Positions 54,791-62,491 of a stretch of DNA of 64,000 nucleotides are shown here, piece by piece. The stretch is from assembly GCA_018667335.1 (NCBI GenBank), contig JABIVD010000022.1:99844-163843 (forward strand), in the 5' to 3' direction. A program made the translations under genes and the position numbers. The DNA is from Rhodospirillaceae bacterium (GTDB lineage Bacteria; Pseudomonadota; Alphaproteobacteria; UBA6615). How positions within the stretch are numbered: position 1 is the stretch's first letter; each line of letters opens with the position of its first letter. The notes below the pieces were generated by a model. It saw nothing but the letters and a program-made list of their open reading frames with translations. It did no database searches and had not been told where the DNA came from.

Positions 54791-56308
54791 CTACATGTTG
54801 TGCCAATCGCCCGATTTCTCGAACGCTTCGGCGACCCGCAATACGGTGGCTTCATCGTAGCGCTTGCCGACGATCATCAGCCCGACGGGAAGGCCGTCGA
54901 CCATGCCGCAGGGCACCGAAATGGCCGGGTGGCCGCTGACATCGAAGGGCGCGGTATTGCCCAGCATGTTCAGCGCAGCTTCGACATATTCTTCGCGCGA
55001 ACAATCGGGTGCGGGAATTTCGGTTGCCCGGAACGGGATGGTCGGCATGACGATCACATCATGTTCCGCGAGCACATCATCGTAGGATTGGCGCAGCACG
55101 CGTTTCAGGTTCTGCGATTTGGCGTAATAGCGTCCATGGTAATAGCGTTGCATGTATTCGCCCATGAACAGGGTGAGTTTGACGGTTTCCGACATGTCGT
55201 TGGGTCGTGAACGCCAGCCGCGGGCGAAGGCATCCATCAAGCTGGTGACATAGTGGCCAAACCAAGTGGTCCCGAAACCGTTGCCCTTGATCATCTGGTT
55301 GGCCGAACCGTCGATGATGATCGAAGTCCAGAGGTGATAGCCGTCGGTATGCATGGGGATTGAAACGTCAGTCGCGATCGCGCCCTCGGCTTCCATACGT
55401 CGCACGCCGTCGCGCACTTTGGCGTCGGTGACCTCTTCGCTTTCGGGACGGCCGAAGCCCTCTTTCACAACGGCAATCTTGGTGCCCCGAATGCCTTGTC
55501 CGAGGGCGCCGATATAGTCTTGCGTTGCCGGTTCATACTGTCGTGGATCCATCCCGTCCTGCCCTGCAATCGCTTCGAGCAGGAGCGCGACATCGGCGAC
55601 GTTGTTTGCCATCGGACCGCAATGGTCGATCGTCACTTCAATTGGAAAGATCCCGGTGTAGGGGACCAGCCCATGGGTGGCTTTCAAACCGTAGACGCCA
55701 CACCAACTGGCGGGAATGCGGATTGAGCCGCCCTGGTCACCGCCCAGCGCCATATCGACTTCGCCAGCCGCCAGCGCTGCAGCGCTGCCGCCCGATGACC
55801 CGCCGGCGGAATGGCTCGGCTTGTGGGGGTTGGTGATAGGCCCGGTGGCGCAGGTGTGGCTGGCACCGGAAAAGCACAAATCCTCGCATGCTGCTTTGCC
55901 GACAATTGTGCCGCCGGCATCGAGAATGCGGGTCACCACGGTGGCGTCGACTTCCGGCACATAACCTTCAAGAACGCGGGACCCATTCATCATCGGCACG
56001 CCGGCGACGCAGATATTATCCTTGATCGCCACCCGTTTTCCCGACAACGGCCCGCTCGGTGCGCCTTCAATCGAGGTTTTCCAGTACCAGGCATTATGGG
56101 GATTTTCGTCTTCGGAGGGCCGATAGCCGGGGCTGCGGTCGTACTTCACCGGCAGCGTCGGTTCGACCATTTCATCCAGCCGGTCGTAGGAGACCTTGAT
56201 GCCATTCATAAGGCCGGCAAAGGATTGCGCGTCATCGGCGCTGAGCTCGATACCAAAACTGTCGGCGATCTCGAGTACCTGTTCCGGTTTTGCCTCTTCA
56301 ATCGTCAT
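54791..56308 (-). CDS. Amidase signature enzyme, nitrile-hydratase-linked type
   Basis: The protein has 505 residues. The triad is Lys in GKRVAIKDNIC (near 98), cisSer in HSAGGSSGGSAAALAAG (near 173) and Ser in GGDQGGSIRIPASWCG (near 197). Length and the N-terminal helical domain (residues 1-70) match the amidases that follow nitrile hydratases, such as the rhodococcal enantioselective type. It would turn the amide from nitrile hydratase into acid and ammonia. ATG 56308 has GGGGAG 9 bases upstream and is preferred to a frame reaching 56383. It is downstream of the nitrile hydratase genes on the same strand. Confidence 0.92.
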   Translation of the reverse strand: MTIEEAKPEQVLEIADSFGIELSADDAQSFAGLMNGIKVSYDRLDEMVEPTLPVKYDRSPGYRPSEDENPHNAWYWKTSIEGAPSGPLSGKRVAIKDNICVAGVPMMNGSRVLEGYVPEVDATVVTRILDAGGTIVGKAACEDLCFSGASHTCATGPITNPHKPSHSAGGSSGGSAAALAAGEVDMALGGDQGGSIRIPASWCGVYGLKATHGLVPYTGIFPIEVTIDHCGPMANNVADVALLLEAIAGQDGMDPRQYEPATQDYIGALGQGIRGTKIAVVKEGFGRPESEEVTDAKVRDGVRRMEAEGAIATDVSIPMHTDGYHLWTSIIIDGSANQMIKGNGFGTTWFGHYVTSLMDAFARGWRSRPNDMSETVKLTLFMGEYMQRYYHGRYYAKSQNLKRVLRQSYDDVLAEHDVIVMPTIPFRATEIPAPDCSREEYVEAALNMLGNTAPFDVSGHPAISVPCGMVDGLPVGLMIVGKRYDEATVLRVAEAFEKSGDWHNM

Positions 56309-56662
56309 GATTTCAACTCCCCGCTTTGTCGTTGTTGGCTGCGCTCCGGTCTGCACGCCGAGCGCGATAAAGGTCGTAACCATGCCCCTTGGCGCAAAAT
56401 TAAGTGGATTGGGACACTATCTCCCATGACGCGCCTTGAGGCGCGCTGGTTTGCTCAATGGAAGGGAAGGTCAGGGCGCGGCGACCATCGCGGGGGGCAT
56501 TGTGGAGCAGCTATGATCCAGCGAATTCAGCCCCATGCAGGAAGACTACGCCCAACCGCAATACCGGGGTTGGAAGCCCGGAAGCAACGGCGATTGCCCG
56601 AGCCGCGGTGTTTGGTTGCAGCGTTCGCGTGATTGCTCTGGCCTAAGCCTTGCTCTTCCCCT
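56309..56662. other. 354-base gap between amidase and nitrile hydratase accessory gene
   Basis: No supported gene. A hairpin (GCGCC-TTGA-GGCGC) lies near 56430. No terminator T run is evident, so the amidase could be read through from the nitrile hydratase genes or from a promoter here. The part around 56400-56430 is less GC-rich than its neighbours. I could not match it to an insertion sequence or riboswitch. Confidence 0.5.
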
Positions 56663-57031
56663 CTAAGATTGTCCTGCGAGGGCCAATTCTACAGGTTCGC
56701 CGTGCGGCGTGTTTTCGTAGGCGCGTCGCCAGGCGTCCTTGCGGTCCATGAGTTCCGGCGGCGACGACAGGCCCTTATCCGCCACCAAACGTTCGAGTGC
56801 GCTCAGCCATTGACGGTAGTAGATCGCGTTGTGGTCGACTTCGTCCGGCGGCGCACCGTTGGCGATTTCCGTGCTGATATATTTGACCCATTCCGACCAC
56901 TCGAAATGACCGTCCGCGTGCAGCTTGACGGTCATGGCGAATGCTTCCGCCTGCCACGGCTCAGAAAACACCGGCCCCTGATCGTCGCGCGGCAGTTCCG
57001 GGAACCGGTCAATGGGCAGGGTTTCGGCCAT
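56663..57031 (-). CDS. Nitrile hydratase accessory protein
   Basis: This 122-residue protein resembles the small activators encoded after nitrile hydratase subunits, which help insert cobalt. It has sequence kinship to the N-terminal half of the beta subunit: VFSEPWQAEAFAMTVKLHADGHFEWSEWV parallels the FHDEWERRVFG region, and HNAIYYRQWLSALERLV parallels YYEHWLHMVETLM. ATG 57031 (MAETLPIDRF) is the correct start; the reading frame upstream of it belongs to the overlapping beta gene region. It follows the beta C-terminal gene by 7 bases. Confidence 0.87.
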   Translation of the reverse strand: MAETLPIDRFPELPRDDQGPVFSEPWQAEAFAMTVKLHADGHFEWSEWVKYISTEIANGAPPDEVDHNAIYYRQWLSALERLVADKGLSSPPELMDRKDAWRRAYENTPHGEPVELALAGQS

Positions 57032-57038
57032 GTTCGCG

Positions 57039-57392
57039 TTACCCTTGCAGGTCCATGTAGTCGTCCCACATGTCGATATAAATCGAATCCCGGTCGGACG
57101 CGTCGCCGCCCCACAACTCACTCGGGGTGAAGCGCACGCTATATACATGCTGGGGCTTCTCGCCTTGGGCGTGAGCATTTGTATCGGGAAAGATGAATAC
57201 GCCGTGGTCGCGTTGAACGACGCCGCGCTTACCACGCACATAACGCGGCATGCGCGTATGGCCCGGGGGATTGATATTGCGCACCACGATGTGGTCACCG
57301 ACGCTGAATCTGGGGGTCGCTGTTTCGTCGAGCCGGCAGGATGCGCCGGTCGCCGAGAGTTCTGCCACCATGTCTGCGGTTACGACAGCCAT
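57039..57392 (-). CDS. Nitrile hydratase beta subunit, C-terminal half (separate gene)
   Basis: This 117-residue protein is the SH3-like barrel that forms the second half of nitrile hydratase beta. Its core is FSVGDHIVVRNINPPGHTRM then PRYVRGKRGVVQRDHG, FPDTNAHAQGE and YSVRFTPSELWG. ATG 57392 shares one base with the TGA of the N-terminal half (TGATG), and AAGGAGG lies 7 bases upstream. The boundary is thus a proper coupled gene start, not a frameshift scar. Thiocyanate hydrolase has the same two-piece layout, but the neighbouring amidase favours nitriles. Confidence 0.88.
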   Translation of the reverse strand: MAVVTADMVAELSATGASCRLDETATPRFSVGDHIVVRNINPPGHTRMPRYVRGKRGVVQRDHGVFIFPDTNAHAQGEKPQHVYSVRFTPSELWGGDASDRDSIYIDMWDDYMDLQG

Positions 57393-57703
57393 CACGCCGC
57401 CTCCTTGGCCAATTTGGCTTGTTCGGCGTCTAGCTCATCACGGGTGATGGTGCCATTTTCTACCATCAGGGTCTCGACCATGTGCAGCCAGTGCTCGTAA
57501 TAGCTCGTGGATAGATAATTCGCCGCACCCATCAGCTCGATGGCGTGGCGGAATTGGTCCACATCGTAATTGCCACCGCCGAATGTCGCGATCACCACGC
57601 CAAAAACGCGTCGCTCCCATTCGTCGTGGAAAACCGGTTCATTTGCTTCGGGATCGATCGGCCCCATGCCGTGCATCCCGCCGAGATCATGTACACCGTT
57701 CAC
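57392..57703 (-). CDS. Nitrile hydratase beta subunit, N-terminal half (separate gene)
   Basis: The protein has 103 residues. It opens with MNGVHDLGGMHGMGPIDPE, the classic start of nitrile hydratase beta, then PVFHDEWERRVFGVVIA and LSTSYYEHWLHMVETLM. It stops in the linker that joins the two halves in ordinary beta subunits (usual total about 210-235 residues; here 103 plus 117). Both pieces keep their conserved cores, so the subunit is likely functional as two chains. It lies 43 bases after the alpha gene. Confidence 0.88.
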   Translation of the reverse strand: MNGVHDLGGMHGMGPIDPEANEPVFHDEWERRVFGVVIATFGGGNYDVDQFRHAIELMGAANYLSTSYYEHWLHMVETLMVENGTITRDELDAEQAKLAKEAA

Positions 57704-57746
57704 TGTTCTCTCCTCTCAGCTGATATTCGAATTCAGCGTGACGCCG

Positions 57747-58361
57747 TTATTTTGGCGCTTGGATCACCCCGGTACCAATCATGGAATCGCGCGTGACCAT
57801 TGCGGCGAGCTCGTCTTCGCTCATGCCGTCGGTTCCTTCCGGCCGTACCGGCAGCACCAGGTAGCGCAGCTCGGCATTGCTGTCCCAGACCCGGACTTCG
57901 GTATCGTCGGCTATTTCGACCCCGAACTCGGCCAGCACGCCGCGCGGATCAGAAACCGCGCGTGATCGATAGGGGGCGGCTTTGTACCAAACCGGCGGCA
58001 AGCCAAGAGTCGGCCACGGATAGCAGGAGCAGAGGGTGCACACGACCATATTGTGCACTTCGGCCGTGTTCTCGACGACAAGCATGTCCTCGCCTTGAAT
58101 GCCTGAAAATCCCATTTCGGCAATCGCCCCTGTCCCGTCTTCGAGCAGGCGTTTTTTGTAGTCGGGATCGACCCAGGCGCGTGCCACAACAGCGGCACCG
58201 TTGCGCGGCCCGGTCTTGTTTTCGTAAGTGTCGATGATCTCGTCCAGTGCCTCGGCGTCGATCACTCCTTTTTCGAGGAGGAGCGATTCCAGGGCTTTGA
58301 CCCTGAGGGCTGGATCTGAGGGTGGGGCCGTATGTTCATGCGTGTGATCATGCTTGGCCAT
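57747..58361 (-). CDS. Nitrile hydratase alpha subunit, cobalt type
   Basis: This 204-residue protein holds the metal in C108-T-L-C111-S-C113 ([19 protein letters not shown]). Thr at the second position marks the cobalt type; the iron type has Ser. Two of the cysteines are expected to become oxidised to sulfinate and sulfenate. [18 protein letters not shown] (cited in part) and [10 protein letters not shown] are typical. The N-terminus is His-rich (HDHTHEH). It hydrates nitriles to amides in the cytosol. ATG 58361 has GGAGG 6 bases upstream. It is the first gene of the leftward alpha, beta-N, beta-C, accessory order. Confidence 0.94.
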   Translation of the reverse strand: MAKHDHTHEHTAPPSDPALRVKALESLLLEKGVIDAEALDEIIDTYENKTGPRNGAAVVARAWVDPDYKKRLLEDGTGAIAEMGFSGIQGEDMLVVENTAEVHNMVVCTLCSCYPWPTLGLPPVWYKAAPYRSRAVSDPRGVLAEFGVEIADDTEVRVWDSNAELRYLVLPVRPEGTDGMSEDELAAMVTRDSMIGTGVIQAPK

Positions 58362-58428
58362 TGCTGCCTCCACTTTATTTATCGATTACCCGATTTTCCG
58401 ACCGATACGATGAGCCCAACTCGGATAC

Positions 58429-58456
58429 AGTGTCAATCATCCGGATCGCTGACACT
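58429..58456. promoter_or_regulatory. Dyad upstream of nitrile hydratase genes
   Basis: AGTGTCA and TGACACT are perfect 7-bp arms with a 14-base spacer, so their centres are 21 bases (two helical turns) apart. The site is about 70 bases before the alpha start and is a plausible operator. The regulator is not known. Confidence 0.45.
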
Positions 58457-58566
58457 TATGTGATTTCACGACCGGATTCGGGCGCAATCCCGTTGTGGAT
58501 GGCGTGGTTTGGTCGCCGCGGCATCACTGTATGAAATCCACTCATCGAGCCCCGAGTTGCCGTTCT

Positions 58567-59781
58567 CTAGGCAGGGTCGACCCGATCCAGGCCACGCGCA
58601 ACGTTGTGCAGGGATTCGCAACCCGTCTCGGTGATCCGGAAGGTGTCACCCGTCTGCACGCCAGCCTGTTCGTCGGTTGTGCTGACATTCGGTTGCACGA
58701 CAAGGCACATATTGGGCTTGAGCGTGATGTCGGGAATCGGGCCTGCGGGCCTGCTTTTGGAGCCAAGCACCGGCGGCAGATAGCCGCCGCCAAATCCGTG
58801 AATTAGATCGTCATAGGTCGTGAAACCCGCCGCTTCGATCATGCTCGAGGCCTCGACCAGTTCGGAGGCATGGGTGCCGGGTTTAAGTTTGGCGACGATG
58901 GCGTCGAGCGCCGCATCGGCGGTGTCGTGGAGGTCGCGGTAGAGCGGCGTGGGTTCGGCACCGACCGTGAATGTGCGCAGAATCTGGCCTGGATAGTCCC
59001 AGAAATTCGCGCTGATTTCGGAGAACAGCACGTCGCCGGTCGCAACTTCGCGGGTCAGGGGCCATTGCCTGGGCACACAACAATCGGGGTTTGCCATGCT
59101 GGTGACCCCGAAGAAATGGATCAGGTTGGTGCCGCCGTGAGGCATGTAGGCACGCTCGACCAGATTGCCCAGGTCACGCTCGTTGTGGCCGAGGCGGACG
59201 CCTTTGCGCAGCCCTTCATATCCGGCGTCGGACAGGGCCGCGCCAATGCGCAGCCAGTCGATTTCCTCGTCGGACTTGATCAGCCGGGCGCCGAAGAAGG
59301 CGCCGTTGAGGTCGACCAGCGCGCTGGCGCGGGCGTCGATCGCCTGGATTGCGCCCAGCGGCATGGCTCCGATGACACCGATCCGCGGGTTCGGCTTGCC
59401 ACGCGCCTCGATCGTCTCGATGACAGCGGGAATGGTGCGGCGCTCGCCGCCCCACAGGACCTCGGTCTCCCAGGCCATGTGCCGGCATTCGGGCAGATGG
59501 TTGTAGAACTGGATGTACATGGCCGGGGTATGACCGCGGGTAAAAATCACGGCCGCCTCGACGGTCACCGGCCAGCCTGTGAAGTAGGCGACCGCCGGGC
59601 CGGACATCCACGCGCCGTAGACCAGCACATGGTCGAGGTCATGCTCGTCCATCCAGTTGTCGATGAGCTTGCGCCGATTGCGCATTTCGGCGTCGGAGAA
59701 GCGGGGATACTCCTGGGCGAGAATGTCGCGATGTTTCTTTTTCAGGCCGCGCAGCCGCGCGCGCCGGATTGTCTGTGCCAT
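58567..59781 (-). CDS. M24/creatinase-fold hydrolase lacking the metal ligands
   Basis: The protein has 404 residues, with an N-terminal creatinase-type domain (about 30-165) and a pita-bread domain (about 170-400). Compared with aminopeptidase P, the five metal ligands are all changed: Asp to Glu (LFSEISA), Asp to Gln (YPGQILRTF), His to Gly (HGFGGGYLPP), Glu to Gln (LVVQPNVS) and Glu to Gly (GVQTGDTFRIT). Creatinase is also metal-free on this fold, so a hydrolase of an amidine, ureido or similar small molecule is more likely than a peptidase. ATG 59781 has GGGGAGAG 6 bases upstream. A relic of a paralogue lies at 54681-54790. Confidence 0.85.
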   Translation of the reverse strand: MAQTIRRARLRGLKKKHRDILAQEYPRFSDAEMRNRRKLIDNWMDEHDLDHVLVYGAWMSGPAVAYFTGWPVTVEAAVIFTRGHTPAMYIQFYNHLPECRHMAWETEVLWGGERRTIPAVIETIEARGKPNPRIGVIGAMPLGAIQAIDARASALVDLNGAFFGARLIKSDEEIDWLRIGAALSDAGYEGLRKGVRLGHNERDLGNLVERAYMPHGGTNLIHFFGVTSMANPDCCVPRQWPLTREVATGDVLFSEISANFWDYPGQILRTFTVGAEPTPLYRDLHDTADAALDAIVAKLKPGTHASELVEASSMIEAAGFTTYDDLIHGFGGGYLPPVLGSKSRPAGPIPDITLKPNMCLVVQPNVSTTDEQAGVQTGDTFRITETGCESLHNVARGLDRVDPA

Positions 59782-59888
59782 CTTCAACTCTCCCCACGGC
59801 CTGTCTGCGCCGCTACCGTAGCGCCCTTTTGTGGTAGGTTGGAAGCATTCGTGATCCGGCATAAACGGCGCGACGGGGGAGAAAAACC

Positions 59889-61061
59889 ATGAGCAACACC
59901 GACATTCCGATCGGCGGCATGTGCGATCCCGCATTTGCGGCGGTCGAGGATACATTTCGCGAGAATTTTGCCAGCCGGCAAGAGATCGGCGCCGCCGTTT
60001 GTGTCTACAAGGACGGCGAGAAGGTCGTCGACCTTTGGGGCGGGCACCGCGATGCGGCGCGGACGATGCCATGGGAAGAAAACACGATCGTGCTGATGAA
60101 TTCGGTCGTGAAGGCCATGTGTGCGCTGGCCGTGCATGTTCTTGCCGACCGGGGCGAGGTCGATCTCGATGCGCCGGTCGCGAAATATTGGCCGGAGTTC
60201 GCCCAGAACGGCAAGGAAGGCATCCTCGTCCGCCACGTGCAGGGCCATGAATGCGGTGCGATCTTCTCGGACAGTGCCAAGCCTGGCGACTGGTTCGACT
60301 ATCCGGCGCAATGCGCGGCGATCGCCGCCCAGGCCCCCGCTTTTCCGGCTGGCACCAAGGGCGCCTACAACACCATCAACATCGGCTTCATCCTGGGCGA
60401 AGTGGTGCGTCATGTGACGGGGAAGACCATCGGAACCTTTATTCGCGAGGAAATCTCGGAGCCCCTCGGGGCCGAATACAATCTGGGCCTGACCAAGGCC
60501 GAAGCGGCCTTGTGTGCGACCATGCACACCAATCCGGAGAACAAATTCTGGTCGACCGGTGCGCAGGATGGTTCGAACCTGCACCGTGCCTGGTCGGGAC
60601 GACCGGACCGTGATGACCTGCTCAATTGCACAGAAATTCGCGAAGGCGAGCTTCCCGCCTTTGGCGGTCATGGCAATGCGCGCGGCGCGGCCAGGATCTA
60701 CGCCATGCTGGCGGGCAACGGTGAGGTTGATGGCGTGCGATTGCTCAAGTCTGAAACCGTCGAACGTGCCTCCCAGCTGGTCTGGGAAGGTGTCTGCTAC
60801 ATGACCGATTGGCCGCTGCGCATGGGGCTTGGATTTGAGCAGAACAGCCCGCCCTATATCGCCATGGGCGAGAACATGCGTGCCTTCGGCAAGCTGGGGT
60901 CCGGCGGCGCGCTCGCTTTCTGTGATCGGGAACGCAATCTCGCTTTCAGCTACAGCACGAATTTCCAGTGCGAGGGTGCCGGCACGGGTATTCGCTGCCG
61001 TCTGCTCGGTGAGGCCGCGGCCGGGGTCGCGCCTGAATGGACTGCGGACGCCGCGGAGTAG
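59889..61061 (+). CDS. Serine hydrolase, beta-lactamase/EstB family
   Basis: This 390-residue class C beta-lactamase-fold hydrolase has no signal peptide. The S-x-x-K nucleophile motif is NSVVKAMCALAVH (near residue 61), the Tyr motif is GAYNTINIGFILGE (near 160) and the third motif is LGSGGALAF (near 340). Such enzymes hydrolyse esters or amides of small molecules in the cytosol. It diverges from the M24-fold gene across a 107-base spacer, so the two may share a regulator and pathway. Confidence 0.87.
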   Translation: MSNTDIPIGGMCDPAFAAVEDTFRENFASRQEIGAAVCVYKDGEKVVDLWGGHRDAARTMPWEENTIVLMNSVVKAMCALAVHVLADRGEVDLDAPVAKYWPEFAQNGKEGILVRHVQGHECGAIFSDSAKPGDWFDYPAQCAAIAAQAPAFPAGTKGAYNTINIGFILGEVVRHVTGKTIGTFIREEISEPLGAEYNLGLTKAEAALCATMHTNPENKFWSTGAQDGSNLHRAWSGRPDRDDLLNCTEIREGELPAFGGHGNARGAARIYAMLAGNGEVDGVRLLKSETVERASQLVWEGVCYMTDWPLRMGLGFEQNSPPYIAMGENMRAFGKLGSGGALAFCDRERNLAFSYSTNFQCEGAGTGIRCRLLGEAAAGVAPEWTADAAE

Positions 61062-61067
61062 ATATTC

Positions 61068-61355
61068 CTAGGCGCGCCAGATCGGCCGGGATGCTTCCGC
61101 GAGAGCTTCTTTCCGGCTGCGCCCGATGTCGGCCAGTTGACGGTCGTCGAGCTGGGCGAGGCGGTGCCTTTGAACGTGGCGATCGCATATCCGCGCGATA
61201 AACATGCCGCCACAGCGCAGCAGGCGCCATGCATGCCGGGCCGGAGATCGTTCCAGATCAGCGGGTAAATCAACCTCCAATTCATTAATAAAACTAATGC
61301 ATTCCGCAGTTTTGTTCATTTGTCGGGGTCCATTAAGATCGTATATAACCCTCAT
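61068..61355 (-). CDS. DUF1127 small protein
   Basis: The protein has up to 95 residues. The C-terminal 40 residues form a DUF1127 domain: RLAQLDDRQLADIGRSRKEA, with the conserved DIG-SR core. Short DUF1127 proteins act as RNA-binding or membrane-stress regulators in alphaproteobacteria and are Arg-rich. ATG at 61355 or at 61319 (MNKTAECISF) could be the start; neither has a strong ribosome site. It is divergent from the LysR gene across 78 AT-rich bases. Confidence 0.78.
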   Translation of the reverse strand: MRVIYDLNGPRQMNKTAECISFINELEVDLPADLERSPARHAWRLLRCGGMFIARICDRHVQRHRLAQLDDRQLADIGRSRKEALAEASRPIWRA

Positions 61356-61433
61356 ATCGTGTCTTTTCCGGATACAGGCCGCAAAGCATCATAATTCGGT
61401 CATGGATTAAAAATTATAATGAGAGGATCTTTT

Positions 61434-62342
61434 ATGCGGGATCTGCCGTCGACCGTGGCGCTACGCGCATTTGAGGTCTCCGCGCGCACCCTCAGTTTCA
61501 CCGTGGCGGCACGGGAGCTGAACCTGACTCAGGGTGCTATCAGCCATCAGGTGAAGAATCTCGAGGCCCAGCTCGGGGTGAACCTGTTCCATCGCGATCG
61601 TCAGCGCTTGCGCCTGAGTGACGACGGCGCGGCCTATCTGCCGTTTGTGCGAGAGGCCGTGGATCGACTGCGCGCTGGTGCGGAGTTCCTGTCGGCACGG
61701 GAGGACAGCGGTGTCTTGACCGTGAGTGTGTCGCCCAACTTTGCAGCGAAGTGGCTGGTGCACAGATTGGGGGACTTCATTGCCGGGCATCCCGAGATCG
61801 ATCTGCGGATCAGCGCCTCGATGGATCATGTGGATTTCGCCCGCAACGATGTCGATATGGCCGTGCGACACGGCACCGGCGACTGGCCCGATCTGGACAT
61901 CACGCCGCTCGCCCGGGAGGAAATTTTCCCGGTGTGCAGTCCCGACCTTCTGGACTCCGGCCCGCCGCTCAGGCGTCCTGAGGATCTCGCCAACCATGTG
62001 CTGCTGCATGACCTAAGCCGAAATGACTGGCCACTCTGGTTTGCTGCCGCGGGGGTTGAGCCGGTCGACGTGTCACGCGGACCGCAGTTCGATCAGACGA
62101 GTATGGTGATCGACGCAGCCGTTGAGGGTCAGGGGGTAGCCCTTGCCCGCCGGGTCCTCGCTGCGCGGGACTTGATTGCCGGACGCCTGGTTCGACCCTT
62201 CGATATCACGCTGCCGGCGCCCTATGGCTACTACATCGCCTGCCCGAGATCGTCCGCGGACCGGACGAAGGTCGCCCTGTTCCGGGACTGGCTTGTTGCC
62301 GAGGCCGCGTCTGATACGCAAATCCTTGCGAAGGCCGCCTGA
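61434..62342 (+). CDS. LysR family transcriptional regulator (GcvA-like)
   Basis: The protein has 302 residues. The N-terminal part follows the GcvA/AmpR pattern: LPSTVALRAFEVSARTLSFT, then AARELNLTQGAISHQVKNLE and VNLFHRDRQRLRLSDDG. The effector domain follows (VSVSPNFAAKWLVHRL). ATG 61434 has GAGAGG 8 bases upstream and is preferred to an ATG at 61419. It is divergent from the DUF1127 gene and upstream of metY on the same strand, but a separate promoter precedes metY. Confidence 0.92.
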   Translation: MRDLPSTVALRAFEVSARTLSFTVAARELNLTQGAISHQVKNLEAQLGVNLFHRDRQRLRLSDDGAAYLPFVREAVDRLRAGAEFLSAREDSGVLTVSVSPNFAAKWLVHRLGDFIAGHPEIDLRISASMDHVDFARNDVDMAVRHGTGDWPDLDITPLAREEIFPVCSPDLLDSGPPLRRPEDLANHVLLHDLSRNDWPLWFAAAGVEPVDVSRGPQFDQTSMVIDAAVEGQGVALARRVLAARDLIAGRLVRPFDITLPAPYGYYIACPRSSADRTKVALFRDWLVAEAASDTQILAKAA

Positions 62343-62351
62343 CGGCGCTCT

Positions 62352-62379
62352 TTGACAGCAATGCCGTGCATGCTATGAG
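62352..62379 (+). promoter_or_regulatory. Sigma70-type promoter of metY
   Basis: TTGACA at 62352-62357, 16 bases, then TATGAG at 62374-62379. The -35 box is consensus and the -10 box matches 4 of 6. Transcription would start near 62386, just before two dyads. Confidence 0.55.
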
Positions 62380-62387
62380 CGCACAGC

Positions 62388-62404
62388 TTTTGTGTATTAC
62401 AAAA
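62388..62404. promoter_or_regulatory. Operator-like dyad 1 at the metY start region
   Basis: TTTTGT-GTATT-ACAAAA, a perfect 6-bp inverted repeat at the predicted transcription start. A repressor bound here would block metY. Confidence 0.45.
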
Positions 62405-62409
62405 ATAAA

Positions 62410-62426
62410 CACACAAATAATGTGTG
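62410..62426. promoter_or_regulatory. Operator-like dyad 2 at the metY start region
   Basis: CACACA-AATAA-TGTGTG, a perfect 6-bp inverted repeat with the same 5-base spacing as dyad 1, 22 bases downstream of it (two helical turns). The pair suggests cooperative binding of one dimeric regulator. Confidence 0.45.
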
Positions 62427-62491
62427 ATTAAAGGGTCGGTGTGTTCAATCCTTCGGGGACGGACCACTGCTTTTTCCTGCGATCGGAGATC

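Noticed and set aside
56384..56662. Possible insertion sequence remnant
   Set aside because: A local drop in GC and a hairpin were seen, but no transposase fragment or matching terminal repeats.
57039..58361. Thiocyanate hydrolase as the main call for the three-chain enzyme
   Set aside because: The two-piece beta layout fits, but a nitrile-hydratase-type amidase, an accessory protein and the classic MNG-x-x-DLGG beta start favour nitrile hydratase. Kept as an alternative in the findings.
62343..62491. SAM-II riboswitch before metY
   Set aside because: The conserved SAM-II pseudoknot sequence was not found; the leader instead has two short dyads.
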